From Hippopus hippopus (Eukaryota > Mollusca > Bivalvia > Cardiida > Cardiidae), in assembly GCA_946811185.2 (NCBI GenBank), contig OX328106.1, forward strand, positions 47,318,311 to 47,382,310: a DNA stretch of 64,000 nucleotides. The letters run 5' to 3'. Within the stretch, counting starts at the first letter, position 1; each line of letters starts with the position of its first letter. A program made the translations under genes and the position numbers. Under the pieces are notes generated by a model. The model was not told where the DNA came from, searched no databases, and was given only the letters and a program-made list of their open reading frames with translations. This document shows, in pieces, positions 1 to 9,831 of the stretch.

Positions 1-446
1 AACTCTGGTTGCCATAGCAACCAAATGGAATTTTCTAAGAAATTCTTAAAAATCTTCTGCTCTGAAACCGCAGGTCAGACTTTGAAATAATTTCACAGAA
101 ATGTTCTTTGGGTGACCCTTTTCAAAAACTGTGCGCGAAATTTTGATCCGTCAAAAAACATGGCTGTGGTGGGGGGGGAGGAGTTTGCACTGTATGGACT
201 TAAAGAAATTTTTTGAAATTCTTCTTCTCTTAAACCACTTGACAGATTTTGAAATAATTTCACAGAAATGTTCCTTGGGTGCCCCTTTTGAAAAAGTGTT
301 TGCAAAATTTTGATCCGTCAAGAAACATGGCTGTGGTGGTGGGGGGCTATTAGCACTATATGGACATGAAGAAATTCTTAAAAATTCTTCTTCTCTGAAA
401 CCACTGGTCAGATTTGGAATAATTTCACAGAAATGATCCCTTGGTG
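1..446. repeat. Tandem repeat, about 165-bp unit, 2.5 copies
   Basis: Copies begin near 41, 205 and 370. Each has AAATTCTT, the CTGAAACC stretch, ATAATTTCACAGAAATG and a GATCCGTCAA...ACATGGCTGTGG stretch with a G-run. A decayed fourth copy lies near 745-835. The first 40 bases resemble the reverse complement of the end of the element at 60.2-61.5 kb. Reverse-frame ORFs here are repeat translation, not genes. Confidence 0.8.
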
Positions 447-468
447 ACCTTTTAACTTTCATCAAAAG

Positions 469-531
469 ACTGTATAGGTATTTTGATGAAAAGGGCTATT
501 GCAGACGTCAACCTATACCAGGTAAGTGAGT
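469..531 (+). CDS. Possible upstream exon of the receptor kinase
   Basis: A 63-bp open stretch between a pyrimidine-rich AG acceptor and a strong GTAAGT donor. Read with one leading base it gives LYRYFDEKGYCRRQPIP and ends in phase 1, the phase required by the exon at 5354. It has no recognisable domain, and the intron to the next exon would be 4.8 kb. It lies just after a tandem repeat, so chance is a real alternative. Confidence 0.3.
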
Positions 532-865
532 GCACTGGTGAGAAATGCTGATATGCACACTTTCTACTTGATGTATTTGATAGCTATGTATTGCAAGAGG
601 TAATATAAAACTGTAATCTTTGGAATACATGCATAATATTTCACCAGTTATCAGAAGGGCCTCTATCTGGGTGTTAACCGCCTTGTCGATCACCATTTCT
701 GTACTTTATGATGGATTGTTTTCTGAATTCTATACAAACTTTATATGCAGAATTCTGATTTGTCAAAAACATGGCTGTGGTGATGATTGTAGGGGTTGTG
801 ACAGATTTTGAAATGATTTTTACAGGTGACCTTTTCAAAATTGCTTGACAAAATAATGATTTTGC
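532..865. other. No gene seen; decayed repeat
   Basis: Unique-looking sequence to about 740, then a degenerate copy of the 165-bp tandem unit (ACATGGCTGTGG, GTGACCTTTTCAAA). Confidence 0.4.
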
Positions 866-2333
866 AGGGGTGCGGAATTCCTATGCCCAACTTGTCCGAC
901 TCGGGACTTTCTGCCGGTGGACAAGTGGACTTTTCCAGAGCGCTTGTCCGCGGGCAAGTGAATTTTGGAGCCATACATAATAAGAAAATGCCATGTTTAT
1001 ATCAGTGACGATCCTCAAACGCTGTATTTATTCAATATTTTGCATAATCCATGTCTGTACTTCGCAGAAATATACACTCTTATATTACAAACTACTTTAC
1101 CCATGGGAGGCCTCCAAGCTATCTATTGGGCAAATATGCTGTGTTGCAGTAAATATGATGCCTGGTAAAATAGTTGCGAAGCGGTTTTTATTGCACCAAA
1201 CGGACAAATTTGCCGTTACATCAGGTGGCTCAAAGATCCTGAAAAAGCATAAATCTAAAAGGCAGAGAGACTGAGGATATGATGCAAAGCGCAAGCGTGT
1301 GTTTATGGATAGCGATTTGCTGCCTTTTAGTGGCACTGACAGGACGATGGTTCCAATACGCTACTGTAATGTTTGTAGAAGGTTTCCGTAGTCCACGGAT
1401 ACGACCTGAGCTCTGTTCTTAGGAAAATCTAAGCCTTCCAATTCACTTTTATATTTGGGTAATTCATGCATTAAATTGAATAATCACGTGCAGAAATGTA
1501 ATGTGAAACATGCAGGCATGCACAGGTTTCATAGCTCCCATTGTCGATTGCCAGTGGCGCTAATTGGCACAAGTTAGAAAGGAATGGCTCCAAAACTAAA
1601 GCACTAGAGAATCTACAGGCAGCAAGTCATGTCTATACATTATATTTGAAAGACTAAAACTCTGACATAGGCCTACACAATAAGTATTAAGTGTGAAGGA
1701 TGCACGAGTCGCTCTTTCTCACAGCTAATCAATGTGGTATGTTGTGTATGTAAACTTATGAATTATTGGTATTAATCCGCATATCTAGTGTAAAATTATA
1801 GATTTGAAATTAAATATAACCCTAATTGACAAGTTTAAGTCAAATCATGGAGAAATACCACTCCAAAATCAACTGGCATGAAACACAGAACGCTACAAAA
1901 AACGCGAAAACCCATGACACAATAAAGGAGGGTTTGACATTGTCCGATCAAAGGCATTTCAAACTGTCTTTTTGGCTTTAGTAATGACTTTAAACGGTGA
2001 TTTTACATAAATCTATCTGTAAAACAAGAAGTGAAAGCTAATATTTAAAGTGTCTGAAACTGACAGTGAAATGGTAATTCTACTGGCCATCAGGTTGGAA
2101 GTTGTTGCTCTGAATCTGGTCGCGTGAGTAAGAGAAAGTTACAAGCAACTTCTTTTTTTTAGCCATATTGTTTTTAAGAGCAGATGACTGCAGAGTGAGA
2201 TTCATCAAAACAAATTTTCAATACACTGATTTACTCTATTTATTTGGACAAGTAAACTTTAACTGCATACAAGTAGAAAAGTCAGTCCAACTTGTCTGTG
2301 TACAAGTGGGAAAATTGAAAATTTGCACACCCC
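866..2333 (-). mobile_element. GCAGGGGTG-ended element, about 1.47 kb
   Basis: It starts GCAGGGGTGCGGAATTCC and ends with GCACACCCCTGG, an inverted match. ACTTGTCC/GGACAAGT motifs lie just inside both ends (893-960 and 2284-2310), as in the copy at 57.7-59.7 kb. No transposase frame was recognised. Confidence 0.5.
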
Positions 2334-2397
2334 TGGATTTTGTTTCCAAAATTTCAATACTTCAAAAAAAAATTGGCTATGGTCCTCTCAAAAATTC

Positions 2398-2432
2398 AGG
2401 TGAGCGATCCAGGGCCATTTTGGCCCTCTTGT
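2398..2432 (-). mobile_element. 5' end of a tandem-core (HINE-like) element, reversed
   Basis: GGTGAGCGATCCAGGGCC followed by a TTTTGGCCCTCTTGTTT stretch is the reverse of the start seen at 52.5 and 57.8 kb. The rest of the element was not delimited. Confidence 0.45.
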
Positions 2433-2563
2433 TTTTCCTTTTCCCGCAATGTTTTCTACTCCTTGAAGACTTATTGTATCAATCTAGCCACATTTAATTT
2501 GTCATCTGCAAATGCTTTCATTTTGGACCAGTCAAAAATTTTATTGTTTGGAAAAGAGTTAAG
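2433..2563 (+). repeat. TPM +, right half only
   Basis: Half of the palindrome plus the GTCATCTGCAAATGCTTTC segment and a GGAAAAGAGTTAA end. The left half is lost at the junction with the preceding element fragment. Confidence 0.75.
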
Positions 2564-2599
2564 TGGCCTTTTATAGCTGATCTCATCTGCCTCTTGCAT

Positions 2600-2910
2600 G
2601 GTGACCAGCCCACAAAGCTCATGTGGTAGAGCGGAGGACTCATGAACGTGATGTTTTGGGTCAGTTGAGGGTGTGGGTTCAATTCTGATGGCTTGCCATC
2701 TACAATTACTAATAGTCTTTGGGATGAGACATTAAACTGAGGTCCTGTGTGACAGTGCTATACACCAAGCATGTTAAAGAACTTAAGATGTAACTTAGGA
2801 TGTGTTTCGTCCTATATCTGCACTATCCCCCATAACAGTACTAACAGCCTTCAAGGCGCATTGCCCATATGGACAACTGGTGGCGATGATAAATAAACGC
2901 TAATTCAATC
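2600..2910 (+). repeat. tRNA-derived SINE
   Basis: A tRNA-like head has an A box (TGGTAGAGCGGAGGACTC) and a B box (GTGGGTTCAATTCTGA), followed by a tRNA-unrelated body and an A-rich tail near 2895. The fold is not a functional tRNA. Transcription by RNA polymerase III is known for such heads. Confidence 0.65.
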
Positions 2911-3520
2911 AGTCCTTTTCCATGGTTATGGTAACTCTCTCTTGATTTACATCATCTGCTACCTGATGCTAGACTATGACTGAACTGAACTTCTAATGGC
3001 AATGTACTTTAAGACCTTGAAAAAAAAGTCAAGTTTTTTGAGCTGGTAGGAGTTAAAGGCTTTGAAGGAATGGACTAAAAAGACTGCAATGGAAACATTT
3101 TAGCAAAAGCCATGGGAGCCTATAGAAGAATTACATGCTCAAAATGAAAATTTTGCCAATGTCATGCTGTTTTTCTTCTCCTAAATTATCAGCTTGAATG
3201 GAGATGCATCTAAATGTTTCTTAACAGGAATGAAGCAGCTATAAAAATGTAATTGACAAATTATCACATGCAAACAACACAATTTTCATCATGTAGCAGA
3301 CCACATTCAAAAACATTGTTGCAAAAGAAGAAATTTTTCATAATGAGCAATTTTTCTTCTTTTGCTGCAATGTATCTGCATGTGCACATGTATAAAAAGC
3401 TTCATTCATGTTGAGTTTTCTGTATTTTTCAAGGATCTTTTGCAGGTTGTCTGCTGCTTTTGTCATGTTTTTTGTATTTTCTTCTTTTCCCACAGTGTTT
3501 CCTTCCCAATTGCATGTGTT
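2911..3520. other. No gene or named repeat recognised
   Basis: AT-rich intronic or upstream sequence with short open frames in both directions and no domain. AAAGAAGAAATTTTTC at 3326 and its near-complement at 3347 could form a small hairpin. Confidence 0.4.
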
Positions 3521-3676
3521 TAAGACCCTCAAGAGAAAAGCCTATTGAAAACATTGGGTTTCTCAACATTGTTTTCAACTTTTTCACAGATAAATCCTAT
3601 CATTTTTGTCACATTCAGTTTGTTGTCTGCATTTTTGACAAGTCTAAAATTTTGTCATCAGTTCATGAGCTAGCTA
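3521..3676 (+). repeat. TPM + copy with collapsed palindrome
   Basis: GACCCTCAAGAGAAAAGCC, a short CATTGGG...CAACATTG remnant, then TTTGTTGTCTGCAT and GACAAGTCTAAAATTTTG. Both ends are eroded. Confidence 0.65.
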
Positions 3677-3786
3677 ATGGGTCATGCACCTTGCAATAAG
3701 TTGACAGATTTATGATGGATTAGGTCATGATTCAATAGCTTTCATTGAACATGCCAATGCATGTAAAGTTTGCCTGTCTTTTTTTT

Positions 3787-4015
3787 TTAACCCTTTACCA
3801 CACAATTCCAAGTTTTAACAAAGCTGAGAAAGAAGGCTTTTGAAATCATTGTGGGAAGAGGAGAAAATGCTGATAACCAGCATTTTCTCCTTTTTCCACA
3901 TTTCTTTCTACCCTTTCAAAGACATATCCAATCACTGGACCAGCATTTGATTTGTCATCTGCAAATGCTTTGAATTTGGGTGCATCTAAAATCTTGTCGT
4001 TTGGTAAAGAGTTAA
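3787..4015 (+). mobile_element. TPM +, full length
   Basis: TTAACCCTTTACCACAC start and GGTAAAGAGTTAA end. The palindrome centre is GATAACCAGC, with a few arm mismatches. Confidence 0.88.
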
Positions 4016-4114
4016 TTTCATTTGTCCTTGCAAAGCAAAATATAAAAACACTATCTTGTTTCTAGGCATAAAATACAATCCATTGAATCTCAGAAAATTT
4101 TTTATGGGTTTTAC

Positions 4115-4336
4115 CTAATCCTTTACCTCACAATCCTTACTTTAAATGACCTTGAGAATGCAGACTTTTGGAAACATTCTGGGAAAAGGAGAAAATGTTG
4201 GTAACCAGCATTTTCTCCTTTTCCCACAATGTTTTCTTCTCTATCAGTCGCACAATTTGAGCCACATTTAATTTGTTGTCTGCAAATACTCTGGAATTAG
4301 ACAAGTCTAAGATCTTGCCATGTGGTAAAGAGTTAA
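4115..4336 (+). mobile_element. TPM +, near full length
   Basis: The start CTAATCCTTTACCTCAC has lost its exact TTAA. The palindrome GGTAACC is intact and the end is GGTAAAGAGTTAA. Confidence 0.86.
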
Positions 4337-4481
4337 TAAGTGGGTTGTATAGATTCAAGATCACATATCACATTCTGTACAGTCTGATTTTGATCAATAC
4401 CATCCCAAAAGCCTTAGAATCTGTTTTCATCTATGGCACTGAAAGGGTTAGTTTTTTCAAATGAATATGCATGTACGTCCT

Positions 4482-4710
4482 TTAACCCTTTACCAGACAA
4501 CAAAATTTCAGCCTTGTCCAAATTGAAAGTACTTGCAGACAACAATTTCAGTGTGGCTCAAATGGTGAAATTGTTCTTTGATAGGATAGAAAACATTGTG
4601 GGAAAAGGAGAAAATGCTGGTTACCAGCATTTTCTCATTTTTCCACAATGTTTTCAAAAGGCTTCTTTTCAAGAGTCGTTAAAAGTCGGCATTGTGCGGT
4701 AAAGGGTTAA
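4482..4710 (-). mobile_element. TPM -, full length
   Basis: TTAACCCTTTACCAGAC start, GGTTACC centre, GGTAAAGGGTTAA end. Its right TTAA is also the start of the AAAGATAC element. Confidence 0.9.
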
Positions 4711-4954
4711 AGATACACCTATACTTGTTTTCAGCAAGTTTTCTGTCAGTTTTAAACCCATTTCATCATTATTTATGAAACTATAATCATTCTTGTATCT
4801 TCATGCCAAATGTTGCCTTTGATGGCTGCAAGGTTGAACAGATTACAATGGATAGGAAATGCATTTCATGCTTTGGAGGCCTTCCAAGCTATCACTGTTG
4901 TCTTTTCCGGTTTGAACTGTGTTTTTCCTCCCGGGCTTCAGAGATGTATCTTTA
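4708..4954 (+). mobile_element. AAAGATAC element, short copy
   Basis: Inverted ends TAAAGATACACC and GATGTATCTTTA. Inside is a TTTATGAAACTATAATCATT segment and ATCTTCATGCCAAATGTTG, shared with the copies at 30.1 and 41.3 kb. It is bounded on both sides by TPM sequence at TTAA. Confidence 0.7.
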
Positions 4955-5012
4955 ACTCTTTACCACACATACCCAAGTTTTTAATGACCCTGAGGACATG
5001 TCCAAAATTTGT
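4952..5012 (+). repeat. TPM + left-end fragment
   Basis: TTAACTCTTTACCACACATA followed by a TGACCCTGAGGA segment, then breaks off. Confidence 0.65.
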
Positions 5013-5051
5013 TGATTAGTCCAAGTGGTTGTTAACACAGATTTGTGTCAC

Positions 5052-5304
5052 AATCTGGCAAAAAAGGGCTTAATGCATCAATTCTGATGTATGAACTAAG
5101 TAGGCTATCTCTGTATTATGAATCCAAACCATCCATTATGTATGATATCCAACTGAATCCAGAGGTAGACTGGTCCCTTTACATGCAGAAAAATTCCCAA
5201 AAGTAAAATGTTTGGGCACAGGTCATCCTGCACGGACTGCGCAGGCTGACCTGGGTCCATACTTTTTGCAAATGCATTAAGCCCCTTTTCACAGAGCATG
5301 GCTC
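5052..5304 (-). mobile_element. GAGC-MITE, reversed
   Basis: Ends GGCAAAAAAGGGCTTAATGC and GAGCATGGCTC. The family's GCGCAG-centred palindrome (CAGGTCA...TGACCTGG type) is at about 5220-5262. It ends 50 bp before the RTK exon at 5354. Confidence 0.8.
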
Positions 5305-5353
5305 ATTTGATTGTTCTGAAGGACAATTCTTGTTATTCTTTTTTTTTATGCAG

Positions 5354-5415
5354 ATGCTTCCTGTTATTACAGAATTTTCTGGATGAGCAAAATTATGGAA
5401 GAAGAGGAAATCAAG
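5354..5415 (+). CDS. RTK exon: FN3 domain 1, middle strands
   Basis: 62 bp, entered in phase 1 and left in phase 0. It follows a T-rich tract ending in ATGCAG and ends at AAG|GTGAAG. It encodes ASCYYRIFWMSKIMEEEEIK, which has the YRIFW pattern of the C strand of an FN3 domain. The exon coding for the first strands must lie upstream and was not found. Assigned because the next exon continues the same fold in phase. Confidence 0.7.
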
Positions 5416-5489
5416 GTGAAGCTTTTTTTTGTGCAATTCACACTTATATGATACATGATTTTGCTACATGTTCTCAGCCCTTTACCTGG

Positions 5490-5715
5490 GGTCCTGCGTG
5501 GCTAAATGGTATAGTGTAGGACTCATAACCTGGAGGCCTCGGGTTTGAGCCTCAGTGAAAGCACTGGGCTTTTGGTGGGAATATTCTTGGATAAGACTCT
5601 TCAGAGCCCAAGCCTAGTACTGGTGAAACCAAGGATATACAAGAATAAGCAAGCTGTTACCGTGATATAACTGGAATCATGTTGAAAGTTGTGTAAAACA
5701 CCATTAAATCAATTA
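5490..5715 (+). repeat. tRNA-derived SINE
   Basis: GTCCTGCGTGGCTAAATGG (A box), CTCGGGTTTGAGCCTC (B box), then the body with GTTACCGTGATATAACTGGA and an AAATCAATT tail. Body fragments recur at 13620, 15650 and 50180. Confidence 0.7.
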
Positions 5716-5987
5716 GCCATTTGGACTAGAGTAAAATTTTTATGTTTGGTAAAGAGTTCAGGCGTTTGCTTTTGAAAATGGGTTTAGCACAATGCATACA
5801 TATATGAGGCTATAAAAATTATTCATTTTAATCCAAATATGACATTTTAACAAAAATTATGTGCCATAACTCCAGTTTTACTACAATTTGCTGTTGCAGG
5901 TGTAAAGAAATTTGCATTTTTTTATGCAGTTTCGTGCAAGATGACTGCTACATTCACCTTGAGAATGCTTAATAGGTGAAAAAGATA
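5716..5987. other. No gene; intron of the RTK
   Basis: AT-rich. A stray TPM right end (GGTAAAGAGTT) lies at 5747. Confidence 0.4.
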
Positions 5988-6207
5988 TTAGCTTTTTTAC
6001 CAGATGATAAAAATTTTAGATTGGTCCATATAGAGACTATTTGTAGAAAACACATTAAAAGAAGCTCAAAATGATGGAAGTGAGTTTGAAAGGGTAGAAA
6101 ACATTGTGGTTAAAAGAGAAAATGCTGGTTACCAGCATATTCTCCTTTGCCTACAGTGTTTTCCTTAGGGTTATTAAAATACTTCATTGTTTGGTAAAAA
6201 ATTAAAC
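5988..6207 (-). mobile_element. TPM -, degenerate
   Basis: TTTTTTACCAGATGATAAAA start, GGTTACC centre with only one good arm, GGTAAAAAATTAA end. Confidence 0.8.
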
Positions 6208-6257
6208 ACATTACCATCTGCATGTAACTTTTTAATCAAACAACAGGCTACTGTTAA

Positions 6258-7377
6258 AGGTAGGGTCAATCCGGGTAAATACGGACGATTTTTACACAGC
6301 TCACTTCGCCAGTCAACTACTCTCACAGTTTGAAAGCCATGACCCCTAAAACTTATGTGTTAATAACTCAAGACTTTCTTCTTTGATATTTTCGCTAGAC
6401 TGTATAGTTTACTCCGTCCAAGATATTGCGAAAATGCATTTGAAGTTACTTAGTCAAATCCGGGTAAATACGGACATGTGGGGTGAAGTACGGACACAGA
6501 CTGGAAAATTACGGACACCTGACTTTAAATGGGTGAAATACGGAATTGCTCTTCACAACCTATTTCTTCTTTCGCCATTATGTTTTCAAATGAATAATAC
6601 TGCCAAAACCCAATAAAACAATGGATTGGGTGTGGCCTAAACGGATAATAATAGCAATAGATCTAACACGACCTGCACAAAGACAGGATAACAGGTACAA
6701 AATGCAGTGAAATGAAAGATCATTCCTTTAGGCTAAATATCAGTAGGCCTAGTGTTCAATGTGTTCATTTTCGGAATAGTATCGGATTCTACTTTATTAT
6801 CCAAATCGCCCGACTCTAGATCGTGTCCCAACTGGAGCTATCAATTAACCCTATAGATATCCTCCTTTTCAAATATTTGATAAACATGAATTCTGTAGCA
6901 CAGAAGATACATTTTTTTGAAAGTGTCCATAATTTTACAGTTGGTTAAAATGACTGGTTTAATACGGACACTTGTCTTTTTATTCTTTATTTCTCCTAAT
7001 GTGTATTTTGCCATTATTTTGATGATTTCTTACTTTTCTTCAATCATTTGTCTTAGCTTTTAGCACCTTTACGTTTTAGTGTGAAATTTCTATGACTCGT
7101 GAAAGCGTTCAAGTACCTGTCAGAGTTGTAGAGCAAAACTTTAAATTCAAGCACGGTTGAGAAAGGGCGCATCACGTGTGACCTTAAATTTGCTTGCATC
7201 ATCACATAAAATTAATCGTCATCAAAAATAGCACATTGACACAGACACGAGATGGGAGTGCTATAAATAGACTCTAGCAGGGATACTGGGAGTTAAAATA
7301 CGCTCGGGGATTTTCCGAAATGTAGCGTGTGTCCGTAATTATACCTCTGTCCGTATTTACCCGGATTGACCCTACCT
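6258..7377. mobile_element. 1.1-kb DNA element with 29-bp inverted ends
   Basis: Both ends read AGGTAGGGTCAATCCGGG inward, continuing into TAAATACGGAC without mismatch. TACGGAC-type repeats lie inside (6472, 6491, 6513, 6539, 6962, 7329, 7350), many near the ends, as expected of subterminal transposase-binding sites. There is no long ORF, so it is non-autonomous. Superfamily unknown; the flanks show no clear target duplication. Confidence 0.8.
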
Positions 7378-7382
7378 GTAAT

Positions 7383-7465
7383 TAAAACATTTTTGGCAAA
7401 AGGAGAAATTGCTAGTAAGGAGCACTTTCTCCTTCTGTTGCATTGTCTTTCTGTATTAAACCTTG
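7383..7465. repeat. TPM core fragment
   Basis: AAAGGAGAAATTGCTAGTAA and a mismatched complement ending in TTTCTCCTTC; ends absent. Confidence 0.5.
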
Positions 7466-7561
7466 GCTCATCGAATATTTTTTTTATGCAAGAAAAACCA
7501 AACACTTTACCAAACTGTCGGTAGAGGTCAATAGCTTGCATATTAGATAGTGTGCCTTGTA

Positions 7562-7665
7562 ACACTTTCCCAGCAACAAAATTTTATCTTGTTCTAAATT
7601 GAAAGTATTTGTCGGTCTACAACAAATAAAATTGAGTCCAAATAATTGGGTTTGTCTTTGGTAGG
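7562..7665 (-). repeat. TPM - left-half fragment
   Basis: CAGCAACAAAATTTTATCTT and AAATTGAAAGTATTTG match the GACAAAATTTT arm. Confidence 0.6.
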
Positions 7666-7667
7666 GT

Positions 7668-8050
7668 ATAAAACAAAAAAAGGTATTTTGAAATGTCAAA
7701 GTTTTTGAAAATGGTAGGATTTAAAACAAAAAAAGATATTATGAAATGTCAAAGTTTTTGAAAATGTTGAAGTTTTTGCACAGCAATGCAGACAATTAGG
7801 ATGTCCAGGCTATAACAATACCTCGATGTTTTCTTTGAATACTGCTAAGCTAATAAAATCAACTTTTAATGATCCTGTGAAAGAAGGCCAAATTTCAATG
7901 ACCCTGTGTAAGAAGGCCTTTAAAAAAATTGTCTGAAAAATATGTTCCTCTTCTCAGACAAGTTTTTTTAAAGGCCTTGTTCAACAGGGTCATTAAAACT
8001 TCGACATTTTCAAAAACGTTCACATTTCATAATATCTCTGTGACAAACTA
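7668..8050. repeat. Local duplication and long hairpin before RTK exon
   Basis: TATAAAACAAAAAAAGGTAT with the following ATGTCAAAGTTTTTGAAAATG is duplicated at about 58-bp spacing (7668, 7726). The complement GACATTTTCAAAAACG... CATTTCATAATATC is at 8003-8034, and an inner stem GAAGGCC/GGCCTTG with TTGTCTGA/TCAGACAA lies at 7880-7980. It ends about 35 bp before the exon at 8082. Confidence 0.65.
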
Positions 8051-8081
8051 CCAAAATAATATGAATTGTGTATTCTAACAG

Positions 8082-8250
8082 ACACCAAGAGAGTTCCGCT
8101 ACAATATCAAACATCTAGAGTTCTCGACCAACTACTCTATCTACCTGTATGCTTACGACGACCAGTTTCGACGCAGTTCAAAGGAAGTGCAACAGAATGT
8201 CCTCACTCCAGACTGTTTAACCTCAACATTATATAATTATTCAGTTTGCG
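8082..8250 (+). CDS. RTK exon: FN3 domain 1, C-terminal half
   Basis: 169 bp, phase 0 in and phase 1 out; acceptor TTCTAACAG, donor GCG|GTAAAT. It encodes TPREFRYNIKHLEFSTNYSI, then YLYAYDDQF and a segment with VLTPDCL. The LEFSTNYSIYLYAY stretch matches the FN3 pattern before strand F (L..xxYxIxVxAY). It links in phase to the exon at 10438, giving a Cys-Gly-Pro-Leu-Pro-Pro junction that starts FN3 domain 2. Confidence 0.8.
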
Positions 8251-8286
8251 GTAAATTAACCTTTTTGATAGTGTTTCCTTATAATT

Positions 8287-8809
8287 GAGCCATGCCCTGT
8301 AAAGAAGGGGCTTAATACATCTTCAAAAAGTGTCGACTCAGATCAGCCTGCGCAATCCGTGCAGGCTGATTTGGTTTGAAACTTTTGCTGCTGGTCAATT
8401 TTCTGTATATCAAAGGACCATTCTACCTCATGATAAATTCAGTTGTGAAAAAAGTGGCTATTATGGATCCAGCATTATATGGCTTGCAACACGCGAAAAG
8501 GGGCATTCGGACATTTGCGTAAAATGTCGTCTCTGATCAGCCTGCGCAGTCCGTGCAGGCTAATCCGAGACGGCTTTTTTCGACTACATTAGCTTTTGTG
8601 CTACAGTAGACTTGAGCAAAACAGAACATTACATGAAAACGGAAAGTGTCGTTTCGGATTAGCCTGCACAGACTGTGCAGGCTGATCCGAGACGACACTT
8701 TACGCAAATGTCTGAATGCCCCTTTTCGCGTGTTGCAGACCATATAGTGGCTTATAGGTATCATGCATCATGGAGATGCATTAAATCCCATTTTGCCAGA
8801 GCATGGCTC
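8287..8809 (+). mobile_element. GAGC-MITE, interrupted
   Basis: GAGCCATGCCCTGTAAAG start and GCCAGAGCATGGCTC end. The palindrome AGATCAGCCTGCGCAATCC is at about 8340. An ATATGG-MITE at 8477-8745 splits it. Confidence 0.85.
8477..8745. mobile_element. ATATGG-MITE nested in a GAGC-MITE
   Basis: Inverted ends ATATGGCTTGCAACACGCG and CGCGTGTTGCAGACCATAT, extending through GCATTCGGACATTTGCGTAAA. GATCAGCCTGCGCAG / CTGTGCAGGCTGATC motifs lie inside both arms. A second copy is at 32972. Confidence 0.88.
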
Positions 8810-8916
8810 AATGATATTGTTGTCCCTTCAGTTCTTGGCTAGCACTTGTTTTGATTTATGGAAGTGTTTTGATGTAACAAATCAATCCAGAAAACAGAAT
8901 TTTAGACTTGTCGAAA

Positions 8917-8993
8917 TCAACTCTTTACCAAACAACAGAATTTTGGACTAGACTGAATTGAAAGCATTCACAGATGACAAATTTGATTTTGTT
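8917..8993 (-). repeat. TPM - left-end fragment
   Basis: ATCAACTCTTTACCAAACAA through GACAAATTTGATTTTG, cut off where the next copy starts. Confidence 0.7.
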
Positions 8994-9220
8994 TAACCCT
9001 TTACCAGACGACAAAATTTTAGACTGGTCCAAATTGAAAGCAGTTGCAGACGACAAAATAAATGTGACTGAGAGATTGAAATTCATTTTGGAAAGGGTAG
9101 AAAACATTATGGGAAAAGGAGAAAATGCTGGTTATCAGCATTTTCTCCTTTCCCACAATGTTTTCAAAAGGCTTCTTTCTCAGGGTTGTTAAAAGTCGGC
9201 ATTGTGTGGTAAAAGGTTAA
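8993..9220 (-). mobile_element. TPM -, full length
   Basis: TTAACCCTTTACCAGACG start, GGTTATC centre, GGTAAAAGGTTAA end. Confidence 0.9.
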
Positions 9221-9239
9221 TTGACAGTTCCTATCTTTG

Positions 9240-9320
9240 ATATATCATTCAAATTGTCGTCATCTGCAAATGCTTTGAATATGGACAAGTTTAAAATTTT
9301 GTTGTTTGGTAAAGAGTTAA
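9240..9320 (+). repeat. TPM + right-half fragment
   Basis: GTCGTCATCTGCAAATGC to GGTAAAGAGTTAA; no palindrome. Confidence 0.7.
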
Positions 9321-9439
9321 TGATACAAGAATGGAAAAATGTTTGTTAAAGAAGCAGCTACTAGCATTTGATATTTTTCTCATGTTTTTACAAAGATGTC
9401 TACAGCAGGGTGTGAAGATTTATTTTTGTAAAATAGCTG

Positions 9440-9645
9440 CTACCTTTTTACCAAAAAGAGACAGCCTTTTGAAAACATCGTTGGAAAAGGACAAAATGCT
9501 GGTGACCAGTATTTTCTCATTTTCCCACAATGTTTTCACTCCCTTCATAGACAATTGCCATTTTTTGTGTCATATTCAACTTATCGCTGCCAATGATTTT
9601 AGTTTGAACAAGTTCAATTTCATCCATTTTATGAAGAGTTTATTT
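9440..9645 (+). mobile_element. TPM +, degenerate
   Basis: TTTTTACCAAAAAGAGACAG start, GGTGACC centre, decayed right end GAAGAGTTTA. Confidence 0.75.
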
Positions 9646-9831
9646 GCAAGATAAACGAAATGTATTTGTGTATAACACAATGACCCTATGAGCTCCTCAG
9701 GGAATGAATGAAATACTATGAAAAAAGAAACTCTAGAACAACAGAAATTTTTAGAACAATAGGTTATTTTTCTTCATAGTGTTTGGTTAGCACTTATGAC
9801 TAATTATAGCAATATTAAGCTTTGTGTTAGG

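Noticed and set aside
93..465. Minus-strand ORFs of 70 and 104 residues with repeated HFCEII...FREEEF motifs
   Set aside because: The protein repeat is the 165-bp DNA tandem repeat read through; no start context or domain.
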